Source of the DNA: Vanrija pseudolonga
Lineage: Eukaryota; Basidiomycota; Tremellomycetes; Trichosporonales; Trichosporonaceae
Assembly: GCF_020906515.1 (NCBI RefSeq)
Contig: NC_085850.1
Span: 4,154,001-4,218,000 of the forward strand
Direction of reading: 5' to 3'
Length of the DNA stretch: 64,000 nucleotides
Shown here: positions 10,493-20,166 of the stretch, piece after piece
Layout of the letters: every line of letters begins with the position of its first letter
Position numbering within the stretch: the first letter of the stretch is position 1
Notes under the pieces: generated by a model
The model's input: only the letters and a program-made list of their open reading frames with translations
The model's database searches: none
What the model was told of the DNA's origin: nothing
Program-made: the position numbers and the translations under genes

Positions 10493-12234
10493 CTAAACAG
10501 TGAAGATGCCCGCCGCGCCCATTCTGCCAGTCAGCATCGCCCCAGCATGTGCCACTCACCCGGAACCAATACACATGCTCGTGCAGAGAATCTTCTTGCC
10601 GTCGTGTGCTCCTTCACGTCGCAGCTCGTTGACGCCGGTGACGACCTGGCGCACGCCGGTAGCTCCGAGCGGGTGGCCGAGGGCACTGGGGTCAGCGGGT
10701 ACCTGTAGACTACCACTCACATGGCACCGCCGTTCACGTTGACCTTGTTGATGTCGAGGCCGAGCTTTTCGACACAGTAGGCGTACATGGACCCGAAGGC
10801 CTCGTTGATCTCGTACAGGTCGACGTCGGCGGTAGTGAGGCCTGCGCGTTCGAGTACCGCACTGAGAGTTAGCATACGAGAAGCTACAGCCAACTCACGG
10901 GATGGCGTAGACGGGCCCAACACCCATGATCTTGGGCGTGACGCCCACCACCGACGTGGCAATGTGCGTCGCGAGCACGGGCAGCCCGAGCTCCTCGGCC
11001 TTCTTGCGGCGCATCATGACCACCATGGCCGCGCCATCAGTCACCTGCGACGAGTTGGGCCCGGTGCTCCGCTCGTCGCCCATGCCCTTGAACGCAGGCT
11101 TGGCCGAGGCCATCTTCTCGGCCGTGAGGCCGTGCCGCATCCCGTCGTCCTGCGTCACCGTCACGCTCTTGGGCGCGCTCGCGGGGTCCTCGGGGTCGGA
11201 CGGCACAGTGGTGGACACGGGGATGATCTCGGCATCAAACTTGCCTGCCTTCTGCGCGGCGCTCGCGCGGTGGTGCGACAGGAGGCCGTACTTGTCCTGC
11301 TTGGCGCGCGAGACGTCGAACTCGAGAGCGAGCATCTCCGATGTCCAGCCCATGGGCTTGGCGCAGTCCACCGCGGGTGGGGAGGCGAGGATGGCCTCCT
11401 CCTTGAACACGGGCGTGGGGCGGGCGCTGAGGTGAGCGTTAGAGGTTGATGCGTTTCCCTCTGTCTCATCAAGCCTGCTCTACTCACTGGCTACTCATGC
11501 TCTCGTACCCGGCTGCGACGCCGACGTCAATATCGCCAACGCGGATGCTGTCCGAGATATGCCGGATAGCCATCAGCCCCGAGCCGCAGAGGCGGTTGAT
11601 CGCCTGTGCAGGCGTGGTCTCGGGGAATCCGGCGGCGAGGGAGGCGGCGCGCACCTCGTATGCAGGCGAGGGGGGGTGGCATGTTCCTGCAGGTGTCAGC
11701 CGATGCAGAAAGCAAATGAGTGCAGGGTGGGTGGACTTGTCCGGTGGAGGTAGGTCCGGAGCCCAAATGTCCGAACCACCGGTGACGTCGTGCCCTTCGA
11801 GTCACCGAGCACCCAGCACCGAGCAGACCGACACCGAGCAACAACCACGACGACGGCGGCGGCGTCGACTCACCGACAATGATGTCCTCGACGAGCTTGG
11901 GGTCGACGCCAGAGTCAGCCAGGCCAGACTTGAAGAGCTTGTAGATCAGCGCGTCGGAGGACGTGTGCGCGAGGAGGCCCTTCTTCGCGCGGGTGAGGGG
12001 GGTGCGTTTTGCGAACTGAAGGGTCAGCCATTGCTAGGGCAATAGAGAGGCGAGGCCAGCTGCTCTAGTATCGCATCGTAGCAGCATGCTCCAATGACTC
12101 ACCGTGATCACCACGTCGTCGGGGCGCGGCTTGGTGATCTCCGCCAGACCACTTGGGCGGGCATAGTTCCGGAGGGCCCCGAGAGGGCGGAGAGGCCCGG
12201 TGACGGCCCGGACGGCAGACTTGGTGAGGAGCAT
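10493..12234 (-). CDS. 3-ketoacyl-CoA thiolase, probable 3-oxoadipyl-CoA thiolase
   Basis: Seven exons on the minus strand: 12103..12234, 11874..12015, 11488..11686, 10899..11426, 10721..10861, 10560..10685, 10493..10523, giving 432 residues. All thiolase signatures are present: NRLCGSGLMAI with the acyl-accepting Cys, NEAFGSMYAY, NVNGGAIALGHPLGATG with the catalytic His, and CIGSGMGAAG with the proton-transfer Cys near the end. The N-terminus MLLTKSAVRAVTGPLRPLG is Arg/Lys-rich, lacks acids and resembles a mitochondrial presequence; no PTS1 is present at the C-terminus. The enzyme cleaves a 3-ketoacyl-CoA with CoA. Being divergent from the lactone hydrolase/lactonizing fusion, and in the same window as the CoA-transferase, it is probably the last step of the 3-oxoadipate pathway (succinyl-CoA plus acetyl-CoA); a fatty-acid role is the alternative. 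Confidence 0.88.
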
Positions 12235-12829
12235 GGCGGGGAGCGAAGGGTGGAGGGGGTCGTATCGAGGCTACAGTCGACGAGATGGATACAAGAGAAA
12301 AGTCGAGATGAACAATGTCTAGTGCGATGAGGGTTGAGTGACTTCCAGCAGCGCTAATCTAAAGCCGAGTTGCCGAAACAACAAGCATCTGATCCGTCCG
12401 TCAAGTCGAGCGGCCGTAGCCCACGACCATAACCATGCCCAAGCTCGATCTGACACATGGATCCCACGAGAGAGCGTCTGTAAGCATTCCTACGCCTACG
12501 CCTACGCGCCTATGCACTGTGCCTGCACGCGATGTGGCCTCGCCGCGGCCGAGCCGAGTGCCCGTAGCCGGTCCGACCAGCGCCGCCAAGATCGGGCGCT
12601 CCCGACCCGCTCGCTGCAAGCGACAAGTAATCATGTTGGGCCCCGCGCCGCTCCGTTGCTCCCCTCGCTCCTCACTCCGACCGGCCGACCTGCTCTGCAC
12701 TGCCGATGCACAAGGTTCGCAGCATGCCGCGGCGCGACCGCCGAGAATGCGCGGGGGGTCAGTTGCCTGCTCACCATATTATGCTGGCTGCGCTGCGCGC
12801 CGAGTCCCCAAACTCACACACTCACTACG
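12235..12829. other. Divergent promoter, thiolase / fusion enzyme
   Basis: About 595 bp between two outward-facing starts of the same pathway. It contains a short tandem CTACGC run near 12490-12508 and several CGG/CCG pairs, but no copy of the 16 bp palindrome found at 16.7 and 58.9 kb. No coding exon was recognised. Confidence 0.5.
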
Positions 12830-14897
12830 ATGGCGACGATATCCTTCAAGTCGAACAGCGTGACTCTGGGTGACCGGCGCGTGGCGTACATTGTCTCGGA
12901 GCCAGCGAGGGCGCGGGCAACGCCAGTGGTCGCCATCCACGGGCTGGGAGGGTGCGTCTCAGGCGGTGGAGGGGACATTGCTGACAGACTAGCAACTCGT
13001 CCTTCTGGCTTCCCGCGCTCGCTGCCTCGGGCCTTGGCGACCGCCGCGCGCTCTACGCGTACGACTTTGACGGGCACGCAGGGAGCGACTGGTCCGGACG
13101 GCAGCTGAGCATCGACGACCTCGTGGCTGACCTTGGAGGCGTGTTCGATGCGCTTGGCTTGCAGCGGGTCGTGCTGGTCGGGCACTCGATGAACGGCGTG
13201 AGTTGATGACCCACTGCCTCACTTGGCGGCACGCTGAGCTGAAACTTCAGACCGTCACGTCGCTGTTTGCCCAGCGATACCAGGACCGAGTGGAGAAGCT
13301 CATCCTCCTCCACCCGGTACGCAACATGTCCCCCGCAGCGCAGGAGGGCATGCGCGCGCGCGCGGCCGCCGCGTCCACCGTCGAGGGGCTGTCGGGCATC
13401 GCCAACACGGTGTGCACTGCTGCCGTGTCGGCCGTTAGCCGGCAAGACCTGGCGGTCCGCACGCTCATCCGGCACTGCGTCGCCGCCACCAAGCCCGCCG
13501 CGTACGCCGCGGCGTGCCTTGCGCTCGCTGGCGCGCCGCACGTCGACGCGAGCAAGACGGGAGTGCCGGTCCACATTATCGGCGGGGAGGAGGACTACCT
13601 CGCCGGCCCGGCGGCCGTCGCTGCCTGGGCCAAAGAGGCCGGCGGGACGCACAGCGTGCTTCAGAACGTTGGACACTGGGGGGCGATCGAGTCGCCGGAA
13701 GCTGTCGGCCGCGAGCTCGCGTGGGCACTGGCACCAGAGTACGTCGAGCGAGCTTGGGATGGCATGGGGCTCGGCTGACATGATTACAGAACGTACAAAC
13801 TCATCCTCGGGACTTTCCGATCTCCATATCTCTACAACCTGAGCTTCGACACCCGCTCCCGCAAGCTGGATCTCACAAAAACGAGCCAGGCCGTCGGGGG
13901 CCACTCGTGGCTCGACGTCTCGAAGAACGGCAAGACGCTATACTGCACCGTGTGGGGCGAGCCTCCGCGGGTCGCGAGCTATGTGCTCAACGACGACGGG
14001 GTACCCTCCTCGCCGACCGCGGTGCAGCTGCCATACCTCTCGGGGTATGTGTGCGCGAACACCAAGGCGATGTACTCTGCCGCCGGGCCGCAGGTGGACG
14101 TGTTCCTCCTCGACTCTACCGGCCAGGTGTCCGCGACCGCAGCGCAGAGTTTCAGCCTCGTCGACAAGCCGGCCAACGGCGCCAACGGCAAGCTTCCCGA
14201 GCTCGAGTTCGGCGGGCTCCGGCACGGAGGGCACAGCGCCGACCTGTCGCCCGACGGGTCGAAGCTGTACGTCGCCGACATTGGGCGGAACTGCGTCTGG
14301 GTGTACGGTGTCGACGCGTCCACAGGACTGTTGACCGAGGCGTCGAAGAACGTCGCCACGCGCCCAGACGACGGGCCACGGCACGCCTGGCCCCATCCGA
14401 ACGGGAGGATCGTGTACGTGCTGCAAGAGCACAGCAGCTACGTCGACGCGTTTGAGCTGGCTGGGTCGGAGCTGCAGTTCCTCGAGGGCGGGCGGATCCT
14501 ACCGCCGGGCGAGGATGCAGCTGCGTACTGGGCCGACGAGGTGCGCCTGTCCCCCGACAATGGCTGGGTGTTTGGCAGTGTGCGCGGCTTGACGCCCGAG
14601 AAGAGGGGGTACGTCGCTGCGTGGCGCCTGCGGCCGGACGGGCGCTTCGAGAAGCCAGGCGACGACACGGCCGACCACCGCTTCCAGACCTCCACGAGCG
14701 GGGGGTGGGCGAACGCCATTGCTGTCTGCCCCAACGCTGGGCCGAACGGCGAGGTCTGGCTCACGCTCACTGATAGTGAGGAGGGCTTTGTCCAGATGCT
14801 CGAGTTCAGCGAGACCTGCGGGTTCAAGGTCGTCGACGATGTGCGCCTGGGAAGTAAGGAGGAGCATGTGGGCGCGAGCGTTGCGGTGTGGCTGTAG
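12830..14897 (+). CDS. Fusion: 3-oxoadipate lactone hydrolase + muconate-lactonizing enzyme
   Basis: Four exons, 12830..12951, 12993..13197, 13251..13738 and 13790..14897, encode 640 residues. Residues 1-271 are an alpha/beta hydrolase of the enol-lactonase type: HGLGG oxyanion loop, GHSMNG nucleophile elbow (Ser106), Asp224 in GGEEDYLAG, His251 in NVGHWGA. Residues 272-640 are a seven-bladed propeller of the fungal 3-carboxy-cis,cis-muconate cyclase family, with GGHSADLSPDGSKLYVAD, GPRHAWPHPNGR, LQEHSSYVDAF and GSVRGLTPEKRGY matching the His, Arg, Glu and Arg of the Neurospora active site (from memory). The joining intron, 13739..13789, has GTACGT, CTGAC and TTACAG. Without splicing the hydrolase ends at TGA 13776-13778. 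The propeller frame has no own ATG before its second blade. The two activities are successive steps from a muconate to 3-oxoadipate. Confidence 0.8.
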
Positions 14898-15006
14898 AGT
14901 TAGATGGATAATGCAACGGGTCAATGGGTATCTGGGTGCGCATGAGGGTCGTCAGTCTTCCCCGCAGCATCGAGCATGCGAACAGTCACATGCATCACCG
15001 GTACCA

Positions 15007-15442
15007 CTAGTCCTTGGGCAACGTCTACCGTCAGCACACACAGTTCACGGCCCAAACCCACCAGCCAAACCCTGTAGTACGCGATCTTGAGCTCCCCCGC
15101 AAGGTCAACAAGAACAAGCCGCACCGCCCAATGGCCGAGCGTGCGCGTGCCGTCCTTGTACCCGTACTCGACGCTCCCATGGGCCATGTACTGGTCCGGC
15201 CGGTCGGAGACAAAGACGCCCTCACATACGTGGTGGCGCGTCGTGATCGTGGCCCACGCCGCCTCGCGCAGCGCAAGGATGCCTGCGCGGTGCTCGAAAG
15301 TGTTCTGGCCCATGACCACTGTCGCGTCGGGCGTGAACAGGTCGGCGTAGTCCCCGTGCGAGGAGGCACTGGCCGCTGGGCCGATGTCGGATGCGGCGAA
15401 GAGCTTGGCAATGAGGGATTGGGCTTCGGGAGGGACTGTCAT
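15007..15442 (-). CDS. SnoaL/NTF2-like protein A
   Basis: Exons 15062..15442 and 15007..15012 give 128 residues. The fold signature is a helical start (SLIAKLFAASDIGPAAS), then YADLFTPDATVVMGQNTFEH and AGILALREAAW, the conical NTF2/SnoaL pattern, with strands up to LKIAYYRVWL. The terminal exon is only six bases (GAC TAG) after a CCCAAG acceptor; the paralogue at 15.7 kb has the same arrangement. Small SnoaL-like proteins can be isomerases, cyclases, hydratases or subunits with a ligand pocket. Its place between the lactonizing fusion and the dioxygenase suggests a role on an aromatic breakdown intermediate, but no substrate can be read from the sequence. No targeting signal is visible. Confidence 0.75.
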
Positions 15443-15735
15443 TGCGAGGATGGGCTCAAGGGAGGTATCGAGCAGGCCGTGAGATGGTGCCGCGCTTTAT
15501 GTAGTGACATAACGAGGGAGATGGCCGACGGGCGAGGAGGGCGGCGCAGCGACCGCGATGCCGTCCGCGATGCCGAGCAGCAAGGTCCGAATATCTGCGC
15601 TGGTGAGAGCCGTTGAAGCGGGGTGGGTCAGCAGCATGGCCTAGTCTTCCTAGCAGGTCAATGGCTATCAGTAGGCAAAGGAGCTCAGAAGCTCCCGGCA
15701 CAAGCAGTCCACAGAACGCCATAACATCACACCGA

Positions 15736-16173
15736 CTAGTTCTTGGGAAGCGTCTGTCGTCAGCCCCGCACCTCCAATGGCCAACTCACAATCCAGACCT
15801 GGTAAAACGCAATCTTGAGCTCTCCCTCGACCTCGACCAGCTCCAGCCGGCCGGACCAGCTAATGCCCAGCGTGCTCGAGCCGTCCTTGTTCCCGTAGTC
15901 GAGCGTGCCATAGGTCATGACCTCGTTCGGCTTGCCGTTGGTGTAGATGCCCTGGCAGACATGCTTGCGCTTGGCGACCTTGCTCCACCCAGCCGCACGG
16001 AACGCGAGGATGCCAGCACGGTACTCGAACGTGTTCTGCCCCATGATGAGCACCGCGTCGGGCGTGAAGAGGTCGGCGTAGTCGTCGTGGCTGGTCGCTT
16101 TCGCCTCCGGGCCGACGTCGGACACGGCGTAGAGCTTGGTGATGAAGGCTTGGATCTGGGGCGAGGCGGCCAT
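15736..16173 (-). CDS. SnoaL/NTF2-like protein B
   Basis: Exons 15790..16173 and 15736..15741 give 129 residues. It is a tandem paralogue of the gene 290 bp away on the same strand: QIQAFITKLYAVSDVGPEA, YADLFTPDAVLIMGQNTFEY, RAGILAFRAAGW and ELKIAFYQVWI align along the whole length, roughly 50-60 percent identical by eye. The terminal six-base exon (AAC TAG) follows the same CCCAAG acceptor. It is divergent from the intradiol dioxygenase, and their shared promoter carries the 16 bp palindrome. Function as for copy A: a small ligand-binding or isomerase-like protein, probably in aromatic catabolism by context only. Confidence 0.75.
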
Positions 16174-16728
16174 TGTGCGCGAGGATTGGTGAGTGGTGGC
16201 AAGGACAATGGTGAGATGTGAAACGGAATGGGCGAGGTCGAGTTGAACAACCAAAGCAAGTAGCGCGTCCACCTGCTTGGTGGACGTTGTAAAGTGGATG
16301 ACATCATCAAACGGATACAGCCGGCGGAGAGGGGCCGACAGGCAGCCAACACTGACCACTGACTGACTGGGATGCATGGTAGCGAGCACGCTGGCACGGT
16401 GGCGAGCTCGACGTGACGTTCATGAGGCAGCAGAGCCCCGGACTCCAGCAGCACAGTCAAGCCAACCCCACCTCCATCACCCCCCTCCCCCATCATCCTC
16501 CTCCATCGTCAAGTGCGGATAACCACCGAGCCTCGCCTCGGCGCTTGCCCGTCCACAGCTCACGCATCGCGCTCTCCGACCTGCCTATGTCACCCAACCG
16601 GCCGGTGGGTGCCGGCCGACGCGCACAGCGTAACTCGCTACGATCTCGCTGTCGTCGCATCCACCTCGACGCGACGCGAGCACCCGCCCGACCGACCGGA
16701 AGTGGTAGCCGGAAGAATGCCACATGGC

Positions 16729-16745
16729 GATCGGAAGCTCCGATG
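16729..16745. promoter_or_regulatory. Shared palindrome, CGG-N5-CCG, copy 1
   Basis: GATCGGAAGCTCCGATG. The core ATCGGA-AGC-TCCGAT is a perfect inverted repeat and contains CGG-AAGCT-CCG, the everted/inverted spacing used by Zn2Cys6 dimers. The first 16 bases are identical to the site at 58909-58925. It lies about 185 bp upstream of the dioxygenase start. Confidence 0.6.
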
Positions 16746-16866
16746 CCAGCCAAGGCATGTCGCGGCTCGCGGTTGTGCCGCGGCACCGTTGCCTGCACCT
16801 GACGTCGTCTGGGGCACCGGGTCGGCTTCTTGTGCTCCTGCTGCATGCTCGAGGCCAACCAGGTGC

Positions 16867-16873
16867 TTATAAG
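16867..16873 (+). promoter_or_regulatory. TATA-like box of dioxygenase gene
   Basis: TTATAAG, 57-63 bp upstream of the ATG at 16930, a plausible core promoter element. Confidence 0.4.
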
Positions 16874-16929
16874 TTGTCAGAAACGGCCGTCGTGCCGCTG
16901 CATACCGCACCACGCACCCACCCATCATC

Positions 16930-17986
16930 ATGTCCAACATCGACTTTAGCGCCTACACCGACTCTGTGTGAGTTGTCTCGTCTCCGGCCGGTGGCGAGGT
17001 TGGGGCTGACGACGGGCAGCGTTAATGCCATCGGGCCAAAGGCGTCGCCGCGCGTCAAGGAGGTGAGTAGTGGTGTACGGCCGAGGTCGGCGTGTACGGG
17101 GGAGGTACACCGCCGACCTCGCACGCCATGGGCTTAGGCCCCAGCTCACACCCACCCCCAGGCATTCCCGATCCTCATCCGCAAGATCCACGAGTTCCTC
17201 ATCGAGGCCGACGTGACGACCGAGGAGTGGATGGAGGCATGCAACCTCATGGTCGAGGCGGGCGCCGTGTCCTCCGAGAAGCGTAACGAGGTTGTGCTCG
17301 TCACCGACGTGCTGGGCATCGAGTCGCTGGTGAACACGCTCGACCAGACACGCGTGCAGCGCAAGGCCGCGAACGGGGTTGCCTCCAGCAGCGCGAACCC
17401 GACTGACTCGGCCATCCTCGGGCCGTTCTACCGCGCCGGCGTGCCCCTCCAGCCGAACGGCACGTGCATCATCCGGCAGGACGAGCCGGGCGCGCCGTAC
17501 ACCCACTTGTATGGGCGCATCTTCGGCGCGGACGGCAAGCCGCTCGCCGACGCGCTCGTCGACATCTGGCACGACGCCCCGGACGGGTTCTACGACGCCC
17601 AGAGCCCCGAGAAGCCAGAGTACCATTGCCGCGGCCGCTTCAAGACGGACGCCGAGGGCCGCTACGACACGGTCTGTCTCCGCCCCACGGCGTACCCCAT
17701 CCCCTTTGACCACTCGGCAGGCAAGCTGCTCCAGATGATGGACCGCCACCCGTACCGCCCGGCGCACATCCACTTCTGGGTCGAGGCAGAGGGACACAAG
17801 ACGCTCGTGACCCAGATCTTCGACTCGGACTCGGACTACCTCACCGACGACGCCGTGTTCGCCGTCCGCGACAAGCTCATCGTCCACTTCCAGCCCATTA
17901 GCAAGAGCTACACCCCGCCAAAGGACTGCGAGGGCAAGATGAAGTTTGAGCTCGAGCAGGACTTCCACCTCCAGAAGGCCGAGTAG
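16930..17986 (+). CDS. Intradiol ring-cleavage dioxygenase (hydroxyquinol/catechol 1,2-dioxygenase type)
   Basis: Exons 16930..16967, 17020..17062 and 17162..17986 give 301 residues. The N-terminal helical dimerisation domain (VKEAFPILIRKIHEFLIEAD, TTEEWMEA) and the catalytic beta-sandwich are complete: SAILGPFYRAG with the first Tyr ligand, ALVDIWHDAPDGFYDAQ, RPTAYPIPFDH with the second Tyr, and DRHPYRPAHIHFWV with the two His ligands of non-haem Fe(III). Overall it resembles yeast HQD2-type enzymes, which open catechol or hydroxyquinol between the hydroxyls. The product would be a muconate or maleylacetate. It is cytosolic, with no signal. Exact substrate cannot be fixed by eye; protocatechuate is less likely but not excluded. 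It neighbours the lactonizing fusion, which uses muconates. Confidence 0.87.
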
Positions 17987-18405
17987 GGCGCGTGGTGTAC
18001 GTTTGGGTATTGCAAGGCTTTGTATTCTGGATGTATTGGGTCAGCAGTGTTAGTGGGAGAGGGATGAGTACGAGGTGAGTGTGGGGCTCTCGGCTGCTTG
18101 GTCACCTCTTGTACCGAGCACAGAAGGACTGTGCCGTCGTCACAGACACAATCGTGCTTATCGGTGCTCACCTTGCCTCTGACTCTAAACGGACGCTGAC
18201 CGATGAATGGAGGAACCCTCTGGCATGATGATGATGATACTCGCATATGAGCGCATGGAATGGTAGTGCACGTTGCGTTCCCGTCGGTCTTGCTGCATTG
18301 AATCTTGTCGCGTTGATCTCGGTCTGTCTTGTCTCGATATGTAACCTTGCTAATGGGCGACCCCGGCGGGTGCCCTCTCGATGTGTGTCGGCCTCTCGAG
18401 ACCGG
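17987..18405. other. Intergenic, convergent ends
   Basis: About 420 bp between the dioxygenase and the first member of the minus-strand array. The genes converge, so it holds terminator sequences; a short ATGATG run at 18224-18239 is the only feature noticed. Confidence 0.4.
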
Positions 18406-18998
18406 CTAGCCGAACCTCTCCTTGAGGAGGTGTCCGATGAAGTAGGGCAGGTCCTCGCAGATCCAGTCGCTAACGGCCGCGCGGAACTCGGCATATCTAC
18501 GCTCGTAGGGCGTCTTGACGCCCTCGCGGCGGAGGCAATCATGCAGTGGCGGTAACGTGCCCAGCCTTGGTACTTGGCCTCCTCGACCTTGGGGAGGTGG
18601 GACGAGAAGAAGGCGACGACGGCGGCGGTGAGGTCGTCCACCGTCATCTGGCGGAGGCGGCGGCGGCCGATACGGAGCTGCGTGTACGGGTTGACGTCGG
18701 ACAGCTGCTCCGAGATCTCGACGATGCCCTCGCGCACCGCGTGCGCGTCGGCGTCGAGCCCGTCCGTGCCGGCCAGGTCGAGCGCCGCGAGGCTGTTGGG
18801 GATGAACTTGCGGTGGCAGGAGTAGCGGAAGGCGTGCTCGCGGTCAAAGAGCGTGTCGTAGGGCAGACGGTGGACAGGCTCCTCGTACAGCGAGGTAGTG
18901 CGCTTGAGCTTGCGGGGCAGGAAGCCTGGCGTTAGTGGCTGGCTCTTGCTTGGGTGCTTACCACGCAGGCTGGCAGTTGGGTAGATACCAGGGTACAT
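18406..18998 (-). CDS. Array gene 1, unknown, frame switch near 3' end
   Basis: Exon 1 is 18962..18998 (MYPGIYPTASLR). A 36 bp phase-1 intron follows, and exon 2 starts at 18925. The frame runs through FLPRKLKRTTSLYEEPVHRL, DREHAFRYSCHRKF and GRRRLRQMTVDDLTAAVVAF to GWARYR near 18560. The natural C-terminus (REGVKTPYERRYAEFRAAV, then DWICEDLPYFIGHLL, stop at 18406) is in another frame. No convincing intron joins them: the best one has a weak GTCGAG donor. So either a poor intron, a frameshift in the gene, or a sequence error. The RQMTVDDL block fits the shared array motif. No targeting signal or known domain. Confidence 0.5.
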
Positions 18999-19157
18999 GG
19001 TGAGTTGGGTGGTAGAAGGTGGGAGAGAGAGCAGGCGAAAGGAGGCTTGATATAGTTGTGCGCACACATGGTGGCGAGGGGCGAGATGACTCGACACGCA
19101 CACCCCGGCATAACGGAGCTCACAACAATATACCAGCGCCATCGTCCCCAACGTGTG

Positions 19158-19784
19158 TCACAAACGTTTGATACACAGCTTGCATGTGAAACTAGGAATG
19201 TAGAGGGCCACAAGACTCCCAGGCAAGCACAGTACGGATGAAATGGATGCCACTTGTGAAACTCGACTCGACGCCGCCACTTCAAGTCGTCGCTTGTCGT
19301 CCCGCCGAGACGCTGTTTGCGCCGCCGCGCGGAAGGCGCGGAAGAAGGGCATGATGAACGCGCGCGCGATGATCGGGTTGTCGAGGTCGAGGGGAATGTC
19401 CATAGCGTAGTCGATTCTGTTCCAGACAAACACCGCGAAGAGGGCGCGGAACCACAGGAAGCGCAGACCGGGCGGGAAGCGCGCAGCCCTCAGGAGGCTG
19501 TAGTACTTGACGCACCCGGCAAAAATCGCCTCCTGCGTGCGCGGGTCGCGCGAGAGGTAAACACTCATGATGGCTGTGCGGATGTGCTCGCGGTCGTGGG
19601 GGCCGGACGTGACGGTGCCCATGAGTTCCTGGACCACGTTGGGGCGCAGGCGGGAGAGGGCCTCAACGGTGTGCATGAAGGCCTCGTAGATGATGTCGTT
19701 GTGCGCGCGGCTCGTGAGCCAGCCGAGGTCGCCGTCGGAGGTGGGGGTGATGGAGGTGGTGGTGGTGGTGGCGGGGGTGGTCAT
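19158..19784 (-). CDS. Array gene 2, unknown, 208 residues
   Basis: Single coding exon from ATG 19784. The 5' leader has a 37 bp intron (19786..19822) that ends one base before the ATG, as in several neighbours. A Thr-rich start (MTTPATTTTTSITPTSDGD) leads into a helical body: NDIIYEAFMHTVEALSRL, IRTAIMSVYLSRDPRT, then an aromatic stretch FLWFRALFAVFVWNRIDYA that may be buried or membrane-associated. The last 35 residues are less protein-like, so the true stop could differ if a 3' intron was missed. No known family. Array membership rests on position, strand, leader intron and the A-x-x-SVY-type helix. Confidence 0.5.
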   Translation of the reverse strand: MTTPATTTTTSITPTSDGDLGWLTSRAHNDIIYEAFMHTVEALSRLRPNVVQELMGTVTSGPHDREHIRTAIMSVYLSRDPRTQEAIFAGCVKYYSLLRAARFPPGLRFLWFRALFAVFVWNRIDYAMDIPLDLDNPIIARAFIMPFFRAFRAAAQTASRRDDKRRLEVAASSRVSQVASISSVLCLPGSLVALYIPSFTCKLCIKRL

Positions 19785-20166
19785 GCTGCCTGTTAGCTCG
19801 GTTGGGGGGTGCGCGTGCTCACTTGCTTGGGGCGTTGGCAGGTGATTGAGAAGGACGAGAGCAGGGCAAAGGTGAGTATTTGGGTAGAATAAGAAGTGGC
19901 CAAGAGCAAGGGAGTGACGACGACGGCGGAGTGATGCACACAACACAACACGGCGCTGCCATCCTCGCACTAGCCCATGGCGTTCACCCACCGCACCTCG
20001 CCACCCAAGTGCAGCACAAATCGTCAGTGGGTTGGGCACGACGTGGTGGACATTTGCTGTTGCTACCCAGTACCTGCATGCATCTGAGCACGAGCTGGGC
20101 ATACGTTCCAATGCCCCACACCCCTCCTTTGACGCTCTCAACCGCCCCCGCCCATGTAGCCCAATA

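Larger units (their letters stand above)
16174..16929. other. Divergent promoter, SnoaL-B / intradiol dioxygenase
   Basis: About 755 bp, no gene recognised. It carries the palindrome at 16729-16745 and a TTATAAG box at 16867-16873, 57-63 bp before the dioxygenase ATG. Confidence 0.6.

Noticed and set aside
13779-14897. Lactonizing enzyme as a separate gene
   Set aside because: The frame upstream of its conserved start region has no ATG, and a well-formed intron joins it in phase to the hydrolase.
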